A DNA stretch of 64,000 bases, taken from an uncultured Coriobacteriales bacterium (lineage in GTDB: Bacteria > Actinomycetota > Coriobacteriia > Coriobacteriales > UMGS124). Location of the stretch: NCBI GenBank assembly GCA_934636245.1, contig CAKUAI010000005.1, positions 62,001 through 126,000 on the forward strand, in the 5' to 3' direction. Positions within the stretch are counted from its first letter, which is position 1. Each line of letters begins with the position of its first letter. Under the pieces are notes generated by a model. It did no database searches. It had not been told where the DNA came from and saw only the letters and a program-made list of their open reading frames with translations. A program made the position numbers and the translations under genes. Of the stretch, positions 6,812 to 15,760 are shown one piece after another.

Positions 6812-9800
6812 TTAGCCGCGCAGGGCGCTCAGGGGCGTGAGGCCCTGGGCCGTGGCGCTGGCAAACGTCAAGTCAAGCGTAGAGTCGTTGATACGCGGGT
6901 CGTTGGCAAGCCATTCCTTCAGGCGCGGGTCGCCTGCGTCGCAAATGGCCTCGACAACGGTTCCGTCGGCCATCTTGACGGAGGGAACGATCGTGCCGTT
7001 GGGCGTGTTCTCCTCGGTGGCCTTGTACACGAGCATCGGCACGCCGCGCATCTGGTTGGCGCCGCCCACGGGATCCTGGGCGTACTTGTCCATGATGCAG
7101 TTGATGTTGACCTGGTCGAAGCCGTGGGCGGCGGTGTCGAACTCGGGGTACCACCAGCCGTGGTTGGCGTTGACCGTGCCAGGTGCGATGCCGTAGTACA
7201 GGTCGATGATCTCGCGCACGGCGCCCCAGGGGCTGCGGATCCAGACCCACTCGCCCTGCTCGAAGCCAAGGCGTGCGGCATCCTCGGGGTTCATCTCCAG
7301 GCGCGGAGCGGGCCACAGCTCGCGGCACCAAGGAAGCTGCCTGTGCTCGGAGTGGAAGTAGACGGGCTGACGGGAGCCGGTCGTGCCCCAGAAGACGTTG
7401 TCGGGATTCTTGACGAGCTCTTCCTTGTAACGCTCGAGCAGGTTGTCCTCGCCGGCCTCGGTGAGGTCGCACTCGGGGTGACTTGCGAAGGACTGGTTGC
7501 GGTAGTCCTCGCTGGACAGGTGGATCTCGTCGACGCGGGAGGCGTCGTAGAGCTCGGGGTTGGAGACGCGGGAGTTCTTGGGCTCGAACCAGTGTGGGAA
7601 CTTCTCCACGTCGGGGATGTGCTTGTCCCATGCGGCGCGGGAGGGCATGCACTGCTCGTAGAAGTTGGCGGCGTCGTCGCCGATGTAGCTCTCGCAGATG
7701 GTGGACCAGATCTCGGTCTTGCCGGTGGGCGTGGAGAAACCGGGCTTCTCGTCGAAGAGCGGCCTCAGCTCGCGGTTCTTGGAGTGACGACGGTAGCCCA
7801 TCTCGGCGCGGCGGTAGGTGCCCCAGCGCTCGGGGTAGTAGGTACGCGCGTCGAACCAGCCCTCTTCCTGGAACTTCTTGCGATAGCTGTCGAAGTCGAT
7901 GCCTTCGGGGAACTCGGGCATGGCCCAGTACTTGACGTTTGCGGTGAGGTACTGCACCTCCTGCTGGTCGTAGTCGACGTCTCCGCCCATCTGGACGAAG
8001 TTGTTGTAGTCCATGTCGAACCACTCGTCGAGGCCCTCGACCGTGTTGTTGTACGGCACGCCCATGGCCTTGTAGAGGCACACGGCGCTGATGAAGTCGC
8101 AGGTCTGGTCGCCGATGGGGTACACGGCGCGCTGAGCCAGGCCGAAGATGCCGCCGGCGCCCTGCGAGGCGCGCGGGCAGTTGACCTCGAGCCAGTGGGC
8201 GCAGGGGATGACAATGTCGGCGTTGCCGTTGTTGGGGCAGCTCCACAGGTTGAAGTCGAGGTAGAAGTCAAGCGCCTTCTGGGCCTCCCAGGCCTCGATG
8301 AGGTTGGAGGAGTGCATGAAGTCGCCGGACATGCAGACCTCGCCGTGGATCTGGTACATCGAGTTGATGTTGCGGCACGCGTCGTACACGGCGGTGGCGT
8401 CGGCCCAGTTGCTCCAGTACTTGGTGAGCGGGAAGCGGTCGGAGCCGATCATCTTCTCGTTGCGCTCGACAACGGTCTTGTCAAGCGGCCACTGCGAGCT
8501 GGGCTGATAATTGCCGCCCTTGCGGTCGGCGATCCAGTAGGCCTCCTCGTCGGTGGGAACGTGGTTGCCGTAGCGCTCGGCCAGGGGGGAACCCTCGTCG
8601 ACAAGCTGCTTGACCCAGTCCTGGATGAGCGGGATCTGCTCGTCGATGGTGAGGTTGCGCGGCGTGTTGCCCAGCGCCACCGGGCCCACCACGGAGTCGT
8701 CCAAGCCCCAGGTCTTGGGGTTCTCGGGCATGTTGAGCATGAAGTTGTCCCAGCCGGGCTGCGTTGCGAGCTCGTGCTTGGTGGCGCCGCGGTTGCCGGC
8801 GGGGCCGTCGCCGTTGCCGGTGATGGTGGACAGAATCTGCAGGGCGCGGGAGTTCTGCACGCCGTGGCCGTTGTGGTCGATGGCGAGCTGGTAGTGGATG
8901 CCGCCGTTGCCGTAGAGCGGGTTGAGGCGCGTCGTGTAGGCGATGCAGGCCTCCTCGATCTTCTCGGCGGGGACCTCGGTCACCTCGGCGGTGTACTCGA
9001 GGGTGTTCTCCTCGAGGTTGTCGATGAAGGACTCCCAGGCGGTGCGGGCCGTGATGGTCTTGCCGTCCTTGAGCTTGATCTCGACGCCGCCGGGCGTAAG
9101 GGCCGGGCTCTTGGGCAGGCCGGCGGGGTTGGAGCGCTTGCCGCCCTCGTTGCCGGGATGCCAGTACTCGTCGTAGGTGGCGTCGGCGGGGTCTGCGAAC
9201 TGCGAGGGGTCAGGCAGCCAGGCGTCGGCGATGATGGGCTTGTAGGGATGCTCGATCCAAGTGCCCGTGGTGGGGATGCGATGACGCTCGCCCTCCCAGC
9301 AGCACTGCTCGGCGTCCCAGTAGGTGGGCTTGTCGTTGTTCTCGTCCCACACGATGAAGCGCTGGTAGCGGCCCTCGTAGTCCCAGAACTGGTTTACCCA
9401 GTCGGGGTCGCAGTCGGCCTCGGTGATGAGGCGCGAGGTAAGGTCGATGCCGCCCGTGGACTCCCAGAGCCAGCCCTTCTCGGTGCGGCCGTCCTCCTCG
9501 GGGTTCCACAGGAACGGGGCGTCGGTCCAACGGCGCACGAACAAATCGTCGTAGGCCTCGTTGTCGATGACCCAGCGCAGCATGCCGCACAGAAGCGCCA
9601 TGTCGGTGCCGACGCGCAAGGGCAGCCAGATGTCGGCCTCCTTGCCCAGCGGGGTCATGCGCGGGTCGATGAGGACGTGCTTGTAGGCGCGCTGTGCGAT
9701 GTCGACCACGCCGCGGCACGAGGAGTCATAGTTGGAGTACTCGACTGCGGTGCCCCACTGCATGTACACGAGGGGCTGCTGCTCGATCTCGACCCAGGAC

Positions 9801-10399
9801 GAGGCGTTCTCGTCGGTCATGATCGTGGCAAAGTGACGCGGACCCTTGCAGATCTGCTGGGCGGTGATGGAGTTGGGGGTACCGAAGAGGTTCTTAAAGG
9901 CCGCGTAGGGCGCCATGGACCAAATGCGCGAGGTGCCGCCGGCGGAGAAGACCGACTCGCCGCCGTACTTGGCGACGATTTCGTTGAACTTGGCACCGGA
10001 CTCGTCAAACGCCTCGGCAAGCGAGATGCGCTGCCAACCCGGGTCCTCTTCGCCCTTGGGGTTCGTGCGCTTCTGGCAATAGCGCAGGCGGTCGGGGTGG
10101 TAGAGGGCGAGCATCGAGGCCTGGCCCTTGGAGCAGCAATGGCCGCGGCTATGGGCGGACTGCTCGTCGCCCTCGACCTTGGTCACAATGCCGTCGGTGA
10201 CGGTGACCCACACGCCGCACTCGTTCTTGCCGCAGGCGCGGCAGCACGAGCGGATGTGCTGGACGTCGCTTGCCTGGCCGGCATCGGCACCCTCGGCCAG
10301 TGCGTCAGACGGCTCAGACGCGAAAGGAACCGACGCCGCAACGGCCGCGATGGCGGCCGCCTTCACGAAGCTGCGACGCGATAGCGTGAGACTGTTCAT
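6812..10399 (-). CDS. Tat-exported molybdopterin oxidoreductase, DMSO-reductase family catalytic subunit
   Basis: This 1,195-residue protein is larger than most DmsA-type enzymes. A twin-arginine signal (SRRSFVKAAA, residues 7-16) is followed by a cleavable hydrophobic stretch. The [4Fe-4S] site is C53-x2-C56-x4-C61 with C89. FGTPNSITAQQIC places C184 where thiosulfate/polysulfide-reductase-like enzymes carry the molybdenum-ligand Cys, whereas DMSO reductases use Ser; this assignment is by alignment from memory. A molybdopterin-dinucleotide binding domain lies at the C-terminus. Start ATG 10399 has GGAAGGAAGG just upstream; longer forms lack support. It is the first gene of an operon with the ferredoxin subunit. 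The substrate cannot be inferred; Eggerthellaceae encode many such enzymes, for example catechol dehydroxylases and sulfoxide reductases. Confidence 0.92.
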   Translation of the reverse strand: MNSLTLSRRSFVKAAAIAAVAASVPFASEPSDALAEGADAGQASDVQHIRSCCRACGKNECGVWVTVTDGIVTKVEGDEQSAHSRGHCCSKGQASMLALYHPDRLRYCQKRTNPKGEEDPGWQRISLAEAFDESGAKFNEIVAKYGGESVFSAGGTSRIWSMAPYAAFKNLFGTPNSITAQQICKGPRHFATIMTDENASSWVEIEQQPLVYMQWGTAVEYSNYDSSCRGVVDIAQRAYKHVLIDPRMTPLGKEADIWLPLRVGTDMALLCGMLRWVIDNEAYDDLFVRRWTDAPFLWNPEEDGRTEKGWLWESTGGIDLTSRLITEADCDPDWVNQFWDYEGRYQRFIVWDENNDKPTYWDAEQCCWEGERHRIPTTGTWIEHPYKPIIADAWLPDPSQFADPADATYDEYWHPGNEGGKRSNPAGLPKSPALTPGGVEIKLKDGKTITARTAWESFIDNLEENTLEYTAEVTEVPAEKIEEACIAYTTRLNPLYGNGGIHYQLAIDHNGHGVQNSRALQILSTITGNGDGPAGNRGATKHELATQPGWDNFMLNMPENPKTWGLDDSVVGPVALGNTPRNLTIDEQIPLIQDWVKQLVDEGSPLAERYGNHVPTDEEAYWIADRKGGNYQPSSQWPLDKTVVERNEKMIGSDRFPLTKYWSNWADATAVYDACRNINSMYQIHGEVCMSGDFMHSSNLIEAWEAQKALDFYLDFNLWSCPNNGNADIVIPCAHWLEVNCPRASQGAGGIFGLAQRAVYPIGDQTCDFISAVCLYKAMGVPYNNTVEGLDEWFDMDYNNFVQMGGDVDYDQQEVQYLTANVKYWAMPEFPEGIDFDSYRKKFQEEGWFDARTYYPERWGTYRRAEMGYRRHSKNRELRPLFDEKPGFSTPTGKTEIWSTICESYIGDDAANFYEQCMPSRAAWDKHIPDVEKFPHWFEPKNSRVSNPELYDASRVDEIHLSSEDYRNQSFASHPECDLTEAGEDNLLERYKEELVKNPDNVFWGTTGSRQPVYFHSEHRQLPWCRELWPAPRLEMNPEDAARLGFEQGEWVWIRSPWGAVREIIDLYYGIAPGTVNANHGWWYPEFDTAAHGFDQVNINCIMDKYAQDPVGGANQMRGVPMLVYKATEENTPNGTIVPSVKMADGTVVEAICDAGDPRLKEWLANDPRINDSTLDLTFASATAQGLTPLSALRG

Positions 10400-10781
10400 G
10401 CCTTCCTTCCCTTCCTTCGTTCTTGTCTTGATGTCTTGTGTGTAAGACTCAACAGGTGCGTACGAGCTTTCCCGGCTCTCTCCAACCGGTGGGCTCCCAT
10501 AGACCTGCGCCGCTCTCGTGCAAACTCGCATGCGCCCAGTCCTGCACATGCGCTTTGCCTGGTTCGGCGGGTACGTCGATGGCGCGATTTGAATACTAGG
10601 CGGGGGTCAAAGGTTGAAAATCTTCAAAAAGGGATGAACGCCAGGTGGTATCCATCTCATACGAAAAGGGGTACATGCCCTTTTCTGCCTGCGATAAGGT
10701 GGTCTCACAAACAGTAAATCGCCTGCTAGATTGCACGGCTGGCGATACGGGACCCCCGCAGGAGAGAAAGGCTGGCCCACC
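10400..10781. promoter_or_regulatory. Divergent promoter region between molybdoenzyme operon and the gene at 10782
   Basis: This intergenic region of about 380 bp holds no gene. It contains the GTGGTATC/AAAAGGGG box (10645-10671) and the overlapping dyad GAAAAGGG-N7-CCCTTTTC (10663-10685). Confidence 0.6.
10645..10685 (-). promoter_or_regulatory. Candidate regulator box plus dyad upstream of the molybdoenzyme operon
   Basis: GTGGTATC (10645-10652) is followed 11 nt later by AAAAGGGG (10664-10671). The same pair with the same plus-strand orientation and a 12-nt gap occurs at 19337-19364 upstream of the second TorD unit. The dyad GAAAAGGG/CCCTTTTC (10663-10670 and 10678-10685) overlaps it. Confidence 0.5.
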
Positions 10782-11672
10782 ATGGCATTGAAACCCTACC
10801 CCTCGAACCTCATCGTTTTCGACATGTGCTCCGAGGAGTTCGACGAGGAGCTCAAGCTCGATATCGTGCGTTCCTGGACGCACATCGGCGAGGTCCTCGT
10901 GCGCACGCACGGCACCCCGGAGGGTCAGCGCCCCCGCAACGTCATCCATATAAAGGTGAAGTACGGCTGCCGTCCCTACCTCAAGGTAGACGGGGGCGAG
11001 TCTGACGCCAACTGGGCCGAGCGCATGGAGCAGCACATCCTCTCCACCATGCGCAAGGTCTCCAGCAATCTCATCGCGCACAACCGCCGTCGCCGCCGTG
11101 AGGACCTGCCTGAGATCGCGTTTAGGTCCATGGAGTTTGAGCATGAGCACGGCGCCCTCATGCTCGAGTTCCTCCTCGACTCCAATGGGGCCGTGCCCAC
11201 CGAGTGCGCCCACATGGCAAGCGACATCCGCGCCGCGCTGGCCGCAGGCGAGCTGGGGCAGGCCGTGCGCGTCGTGGCTCCTTCCCCCAACGCCTATGCC
11301 GAGCAGCAGGAGGCCGCCCGCGTCGAGCGCGAGGCGCGTGAGGCGCAGGAGCAGGCCAAGGCGGCCGAGCAGCGGGCCCAGCAGGACCAGGCGCGCCAGG
11401 AAGCCGAAGCCGAGGCGCAGGAGCGTTTCATGGAGTCTCCCGAGTTGGTGGAGGCCGAGGAAAAGCGCGAGGAGGCGGCCAAAGAGGAGCAGGCGGGAGA
11501 AGACGACCGCGTGAGCCCGCTCGAGGTCGCGCCTCTCTCGCGCGAGGAGTGGGACGCCCTCTATGGCGTGCATGACGCCGACTTCAAGGTGGACTACCAC
11601 ATCTGGCAGGTCATTGACGCGCAGGGCGGCGCCCGTGAGTTCGATTCGATCGCCCATGCGTTTGTGGCGTAA
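10782..11672 (+). CDS. Unknown protein with charged coiled-coil segment
   Basis: This 296-residue protein is of no family I recognise. The first 180 residues look like a compact folded domain rich in acidic and basic residues. Residues about 180-245 are almost entirely A, E, Q, R and K in heptad-like runs (EAREAQEQAKAAEQRAQQ), which predicts a coiled coil. A short conserved-looking tail, LSREEWDALYGVHDADFKVDYHIWQ, follows. Start ATG 10782 has GGAGAG upstream at a slightly long spacing. The next gene starts 11 bp after its stop, so the two are probably co-transcribed, and htpG follows. A role in protein or nucleic-acid handling is only suggested by context. Confidence 0.7.
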   Translation: MALKPYPSNLIVFDMCSEEFDEELKLDIVRSWTHIGEVLVRTHGTPEGQRPRNVIHIKVKYGCRPYLKVDGGESDANWAERMEQHILSTMRKVSSNLIAHNRRRRREDLPEIAFRSMEFEHEHGALMLEFLLDSNGAVPTECAHMASDIRAALAAGELGQAVRVVAPSPNAYAEQQEAARVEREAREAQEQAKAAEQRAQQDQARQEAEAEAQERFMESPELVEAEEKREEAAKEEQAGEDDRVSPLEVAPLSREEWDALYGVHDADFKVDYHIWQVIDAQGGAREFDSIAHAFVA

Positions 11673-11683
11673 GGTGGAGAGCC

Positions 11684-13633
11684 ATGGCTGTTGACATTGC
11701 GACCTACTCCGGGCGTATCGCGAAAGTCGTGGGGCCCACGCGGTCCGGCAAGACGCAGGCGTGCGTGTGCCGTTGCGTGCAATTGCTGAAGGAAGGAATC
11801 GCCCCGCAGGAGATTCTCGTCGTGGTCGCCTCGGGCCTGGCGGCACAGGCTTTTCGAGGGCGTCTCATCCAGGCGGCCGGCCCCGAGCTTGCCCAGGCCG
11901 CCGCGCAGGTGCGAGTCGATCGGGCGATAGATGTGTGCTCCCAGGTCATGGGCGCGCCCGAGGTCGTCGCCCTCACCGGACGTGGCGCCCACGTGCTCAA
12001 CGACGCCGAGTACACGTTCTTTCTCGAGGATTTGAAGACGCTGGGCCAGAAGAACCAGCGCCTCCACAACATGCTGCTGTTCTTCTTTGCCCAGTGGAGC
12101 CGTCTTGAAAACGAGGACGAGTGGCTGCTGCGCGGCGAAGAGACCGACCTTTTGACCTACGCTCGCCGCGTCCTTGCCTCTCTGGGGGGCACCCTGCGTC
12201 ATGAGCTGCCCTACCTGTGCGCCCGCTTTTTGGAGAGCGAGCAGGGCAAGCCGTTTGCCCAGCGCTTTTCGTACGTGGTGTGCGACGACTTTCAAGATCT
12301 CTCGTATGCCGAGCAGACCTGCATGGCCCTCATGGCGCGTGTCCAGCTTGTTGTTGCGGGATGCGTCCAGGATGCCACCAAGGTGAACACCGACTATCCC
12401 AGCCCCGAGGGCTTCGAGCGTTTTGAGCGCGTGCGCAGGGGTGTGGAGTTGTTCGATCTCGCTGCGCGTTTTGGCGTGCAGGGGGCGTTGGACTACGAGC
12501 GGGCTCTCGCGCGGTTTGGCGGAACCGACGCTGGGGAAGCGGGCGGAACGGGCGCCGAGCCGGCTGGCTTCGACGGTACGGGTGCGTTGTCCCAGGACCA
12601 GGCCCTTTTCGTCAAATGGGACACGCCGGCACTCGAGCTTTCAGGCCTTGCAAAGACCGTGTGCGCCTGGCTTGACGCGGGGTGCAAGCCTGCCGATATC
12701 GCCGTGGTGGCTCCCACGCAACACTGGGCGAAGCTTGCCGCGCAGGCCCTTGAGCACACGGGTGTGCGAGTGAGCACGGCTGGCTTGGGGAGAAGGCTCG
12801 GCGGTGACCCCCGCATGCCCGGCATGCATGCCGCGGCAAGTGCCTGGGCGGCGCTGCGCCTCATTGCAGATCCGGTCGACCCCCTTGCTTGGAGGCTGTG
12901 GAGCGGCTTCGACAACGCCATCACGAACAGCGAAGCCTGGGCGGGCGTGTACAGGGCAGCATGGGACGAGGGCGCGGACGTCTGCGACGTGTTGGCCCGC
13001 GTTGCGCTCGGCAGTGTCCATATGGTCAAGGGCGAGGCGCTCGGCCGGGCGTGGGCACGGGGTCAGAAGCTCGTGGCCGACGCACAGGGCCTTGTTGGTT
13101 ACCCGCTTGCTTGCATCGCCGGCCTTGACAAGGTGGGCGGCCTGCGCGATGTCTGCGCGAACCTTTCGGGCGATGAGGACGCCCATGCTTTGCTCGCGTG
13201 CTTTGAGGCTTGGCTCGCCGGCTGTGACACCGCGGGCGAGGAGGGGCTTGTGCACCTTTGCCTGTCCAAGAACCTTGCCGGGCAGGAATACCCCCTCGTC
13301 GTCATGATCGGCATGGTCGACGGTATGGCCCCGCGCCGCGACGTGTTCGAGGTCGAAAAGTCCGACGACGCCAAGGCGCGCATGCTCGTCGAGGACCGCA
13401 CGCTCGCCAGGCTCGCGGTCGCCAAGGCTCGTGAGGCGCTTGTCGTGTCGACGTTTGCACGCACCGACATCGAGACGGCCGAGCAGGCAAAAATGCTGAT
13501 TGCTCGCATAACCGCAGTACAAGGCGCACGTGTGGCGCTCGTAAGCCCCTCGCGCTTCTTTGCTGACGCCGGGGCGGCGTTTCCTGGCTTTATCGACGGC
13601 GAGGAGTTCAACCCGGCATCGACCCTTGCCTAG
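11684..13633 (+). CDS. Degenerate UvrD/Rep-like superfamily 1 ATPase
   Basis: This 649-residue protein follows the UvrD layout. The Walker A is GPTRSGKTQ (residues 17-25). YVVCDDFQDLS stands where family members have the DEFQD Walker B box, and AGCVQDATKVN matches motif III (GDxxQ). Motif V is changed to LSKNLAGQEYPLVVMIG instead of the usual T-x-H-x-x-KGLEW type, and motif VI reads LARLAVAKAREALVV where the usual form is YVALTRA with an arginine finger. It is also shorter than UvrD or PcrA. ATP binding is likely, but normal helicase activity is doubtful. Start ATG 11684 follows GGTGGAG, 11 bp after the preceding stop, and htpG begins 33 bp downstream. Confidence 0.75.
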   Translation: MAVDIATYSGRIAKVVGPTRSGKTQACVCRCVQLLKEGIAPQEILVVVASGLAAQAFRGRLIQAAGPELAQAAAQVRVDRAIDVCSQVMGAPEVVALTGRGAHVLNDAEYTFFLEDLKTLGQKNQRLHNMLLFFFAQWSRLENEDEWLLRGEETDLLTYARRVLASLGGTLRHELPYLCARFLESEQGKPFAQRFSYVVCDDFQDLSYAEQTCMALMARVQLVVAGCVQDATKVNTDYPSPEGFERFERVRRGVELFDLAARFGVQGALDYERALARFGGTDAGEAGGTGAEPAGFDGTGALSQDQALFVKWDTPALELSGLAKTVCAWLDAGCKPADIAVVAPTQHWAKLAAQALEHTGVRVSTAGLGRRLGGDPRMPGMHAAASAWAALRLIADPVDPLAWRLWSGFDNAITNSEAWAGVYRAAWDEGADVCDVLARVALGSVHMVKGEALGRAWARGQKLVADAQGLVGYPLACIAGLDKVGGLRDVCANLSGDEDAHALLACFEAWLAGCDTAGEEGLVHLCLSKNLAGQEYPLVVMIGMVDGMAPRRDVFEVEKSDDAKARMLVEDRTLARLAVAKAREALVVSTFARTDIETAEQAKMLIARITAVQGARVALVSPSRFFADAGAAFPGFIDGEEFNPASTLA

Positions 13634-13666
13634 CGGGGTCGGTCGGGCGACGAGGAGAGGGTTTTC

Positions 13667-15568
13667 ATGAAGGACTTCAAGACAGAGTCCAGGCGGATTC
13701 TGGACCTGATGATCAACTCCATCTACACCAACCACGAGGTGTTTTTGCGCGAACTCATCTCGAACGCCTCGGATGCCTGTGACAAGGTGCGCCTGGCGCA
13801 AGGCATTGACGGGGCGGGGGAGCTGGGCATCCATATCGCCTTCGACCGCGCGTCGCGCACGCTTACGGTGTCGGACAACGGCATCGGCATGGACGAGGAG
13901 GCGCTCGAGCGCTGCCTGGGCACCATCGCCCATTCCGACAGTGGGCAGGCCAAGGCGCGCCTGGCGCCCAGCGATGCCGACGTGGACATCATCGGCCAGT
14001 TCGGCGTGGGGTTCTACAGCGCGTTCATGGTGGCCGACCACGTGTGCGTTGTCTCGCGCGCCATGGGTTGCGGACAGGCATTTCAGTGGGAGAGCGACGG
14101 CGTCGAGGGCTACACGGTTCGTCCTGGTGAGCGGGGCGAGCGCGGCACCGACGTGGTGCTGCACATCCGTCCAAGCACGGCTGACGAGAATCTCGAGCGT
14201 TACCTCGATCAAAGCTCGATTGCCGGTCTGGTGCGCCGGTACAGCAACTACATCCGCTACCCCATCACCATGGACATGGCGCAGGAGCACTTCGACGAGC
14301 AGACGGGTGCCCTTGTGCGCGACGAGTCCCATGTGACGCGCCAAGTCGTGAACTCAATGACGCCCATCTGGACGCTGCCCGAGGATGCCGTGAGCCAAGA
14401 AGAGGAGAACGACTTCTATCGTTTTGAGTTCCGCGACCCTGAGAATCCCCTGTGCTGCATCCGGGCGAGGGCGCGCGGCACCATCGAGTACGACGCCATG
14501 CTTTTTGTGCCGGCCCAGGCAGACCCGGAGCTTTTCACCAAGGATTTTCACTATGGGCTTCGTCTGTACAGCTCGGGCGTGCTTATCGACGAGGCATGCG
14601 CGGCGCTTTTGCCCAGCTACTTGCGTTTTGTGCAGGGGGTTGTGGACACGCGCAACATCTGTCTGAACGTCTCGCGCGAGTCGATTCAGGAAGACGGCCG
14701 CATCCAGATCATTGCCCGACAGTTGGAGCGAAGCATTTTGGACGGCCTGCACAAGATGATGGAGCGGGACCGGCCGACGTACGAAAAGCTGTTCGAGCAG
14801 TATGGAACCGGCATGCGCTTTGCCATCTGCACAAGCAGGGGAGACCTCACCAACGTCCTCAACGGCCTGCTGCTCTACCATTCCGCCAAGCATGACAGGC
14901 TCGTCAGCCTTCAGGAATACCTCGACGAGGCAGGCGACGGCAAGGGTGTGGAAATTTACTACGCAGCCGGTTCCGACATCAATCGCCTGCGTCAGACCCC
15001 GGCTGTGTGCGCCTTGCTTGAGCGGGGACGCGACGTCTTGCTGTGTCCCCATGGGGCGCAAGACGAGTTCTGCCTCATGACTATGGGAACCTACAAGGGG
15101 GCGGGGTTTCACAGCGCCGCCAGCGCCAATCTCGACCTGGCGGGCGAGGAGGGTGCGGGGGCCGCGACAAGCGACGAGGCGGATTTGCTCAAGGCGATTG
15201 GGGACCGCAGCCCGATGCCGCTTGTCCGTGTGGAGGCTTCGCGCTATCTGCGCGAAGAGGGGCAGCCGGCAAGCCGCATTTCGACCGAGGGCCTCATGAC
15301 CATCTCAATGGCCAAGTTTGTGCATGCCAAGCTCGGGCCCGGAGAAGCCCCCAAGCCGCTCTACGTGCTCGAAGTCAATCTTGCGAGCCCCGTGGTTGCC
15401 CTGGCAAGAAGAGCACTCTCGCAGGCAAATGAGGATGCGCTCAGCGCATGCGCCCAGGTGCTCGTGAGCATGGCGCTCTTGGCGGAGGACGTTGCCCTAC
15501 CTGATCCATCGGCGTTTAACCGCGCCGTGTGCACCGCTGTGGGTTTCGCCATGCCCGCCTGCGCCTAA
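13667..15568 (+). CDS. htpG: Molecular chaperone HtpG (bacterial Hsp90)
   Basis: This 633-residue Hsp90-family chaperone has the GHKL ATP site: ELISNASDACDKVR near the N-terminus (the catalytic Glu and Asn are in ELISNASDA), then SDNGIGM and GQFGVGFYSAF. The middle domain has the catalytic-loop region SRESIQEDG. The C-terminal domain lacks an MEEVD tail, as expected in bacteria. It acts in the cytoplasm on client proteins. Start ATG 13667 is preceded by GAGGAGAGGG. It follows the UvrD-like gene by 33 bp and is probably read from the same transcript. A terminator lies 45 bp after its stop. Confidence 0.97.
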   Translation: MKDFKTESRRILDLMINSIYTNHEVFLRELISNASDACDKVRLAQGIDGAGELGIHIAFDRASRTLTVSDNGIGMDEEALERCLGTIAHSDSGQAKARLAPSDADVDIIGQFGVGFYSAFMVADHVCVVSRAMGCGQAFQWESDGVEGYTVRPGERGERGTDVVLHIRPSTADENLERYLDQSSIAGLVRRYSNYIRYPITMDMAQEHFDEQTGALVRDESHVTRQVVNSMTPIWTLPEDAVSQEEENDFYRFEFRDPENPLCCIRARARGTIEYDAMLFVPAQADPELFTKDFHYGLRLYSSGVLIDEACAALLPSYLRFVQGVVDTRNICLNVSRESIQEDGRIQIIARQLERSILDGLHKMMERDRPTYEKLFEQYGTGMRFAICTSRGDLTNVLNGLLLYHSAKHDRLVSLQEYLDEAGDGKGVEIYYAAGSDINRLRQTPAVCALLERGRDVLLCPHGAQDEFCLMTMGTYKGAGFHSAASANLDLAGEEGAGAATSDEADLLKAIGDRSPMPLVRVEASRYLREEGQPASRISTEGLMTISMAKFVHAKLGPGEAPKPLYVLEVNLASPVVALARRALSQANEDALSACAQVLVSMALLAEDVALPDPSAFNRAVCTAVGFAMPACA

Positions 15569-15612
15569 GGTTTGTCCGCACATACCTTGCAGGCGCGCTC
15601 TGCCTGCGTTTC

Positions 15613-15666
15613 AAGCACCGCAGCTCATCCCAAAAGCAAGTGGGTGGACTGCGGTGCTTTTCTTTG
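15613..15666 (+). terminator. Terminator after htpG
   Basis: AAGCACCGCAG (15613-15623) pairs with CTGCGGTGCTT (15649-15659) and is followed by TTCTTTG. It closes the 10782-htpG transcript. Confidence 0.85.
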
Positions 15667-15760
15667 CCGTGCTATACTCCTTGGTTTGTCACAGTAAAAA
15701 AGAGACGCGGGGGCGGTTGCGCAGCGGTGCGCTTCGCTCTCGCACAACGGGGGGCACCCT

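Noticed and set aside
6806..10384. A 1,192-codon plus-strand open frame opposite the molybdoenzyme gene
   Set aside because: It is antisense to a gene with full cofactor motifs and a Tat signal. The translated sequence is low-complexity V/G/L/A without any family pattern.
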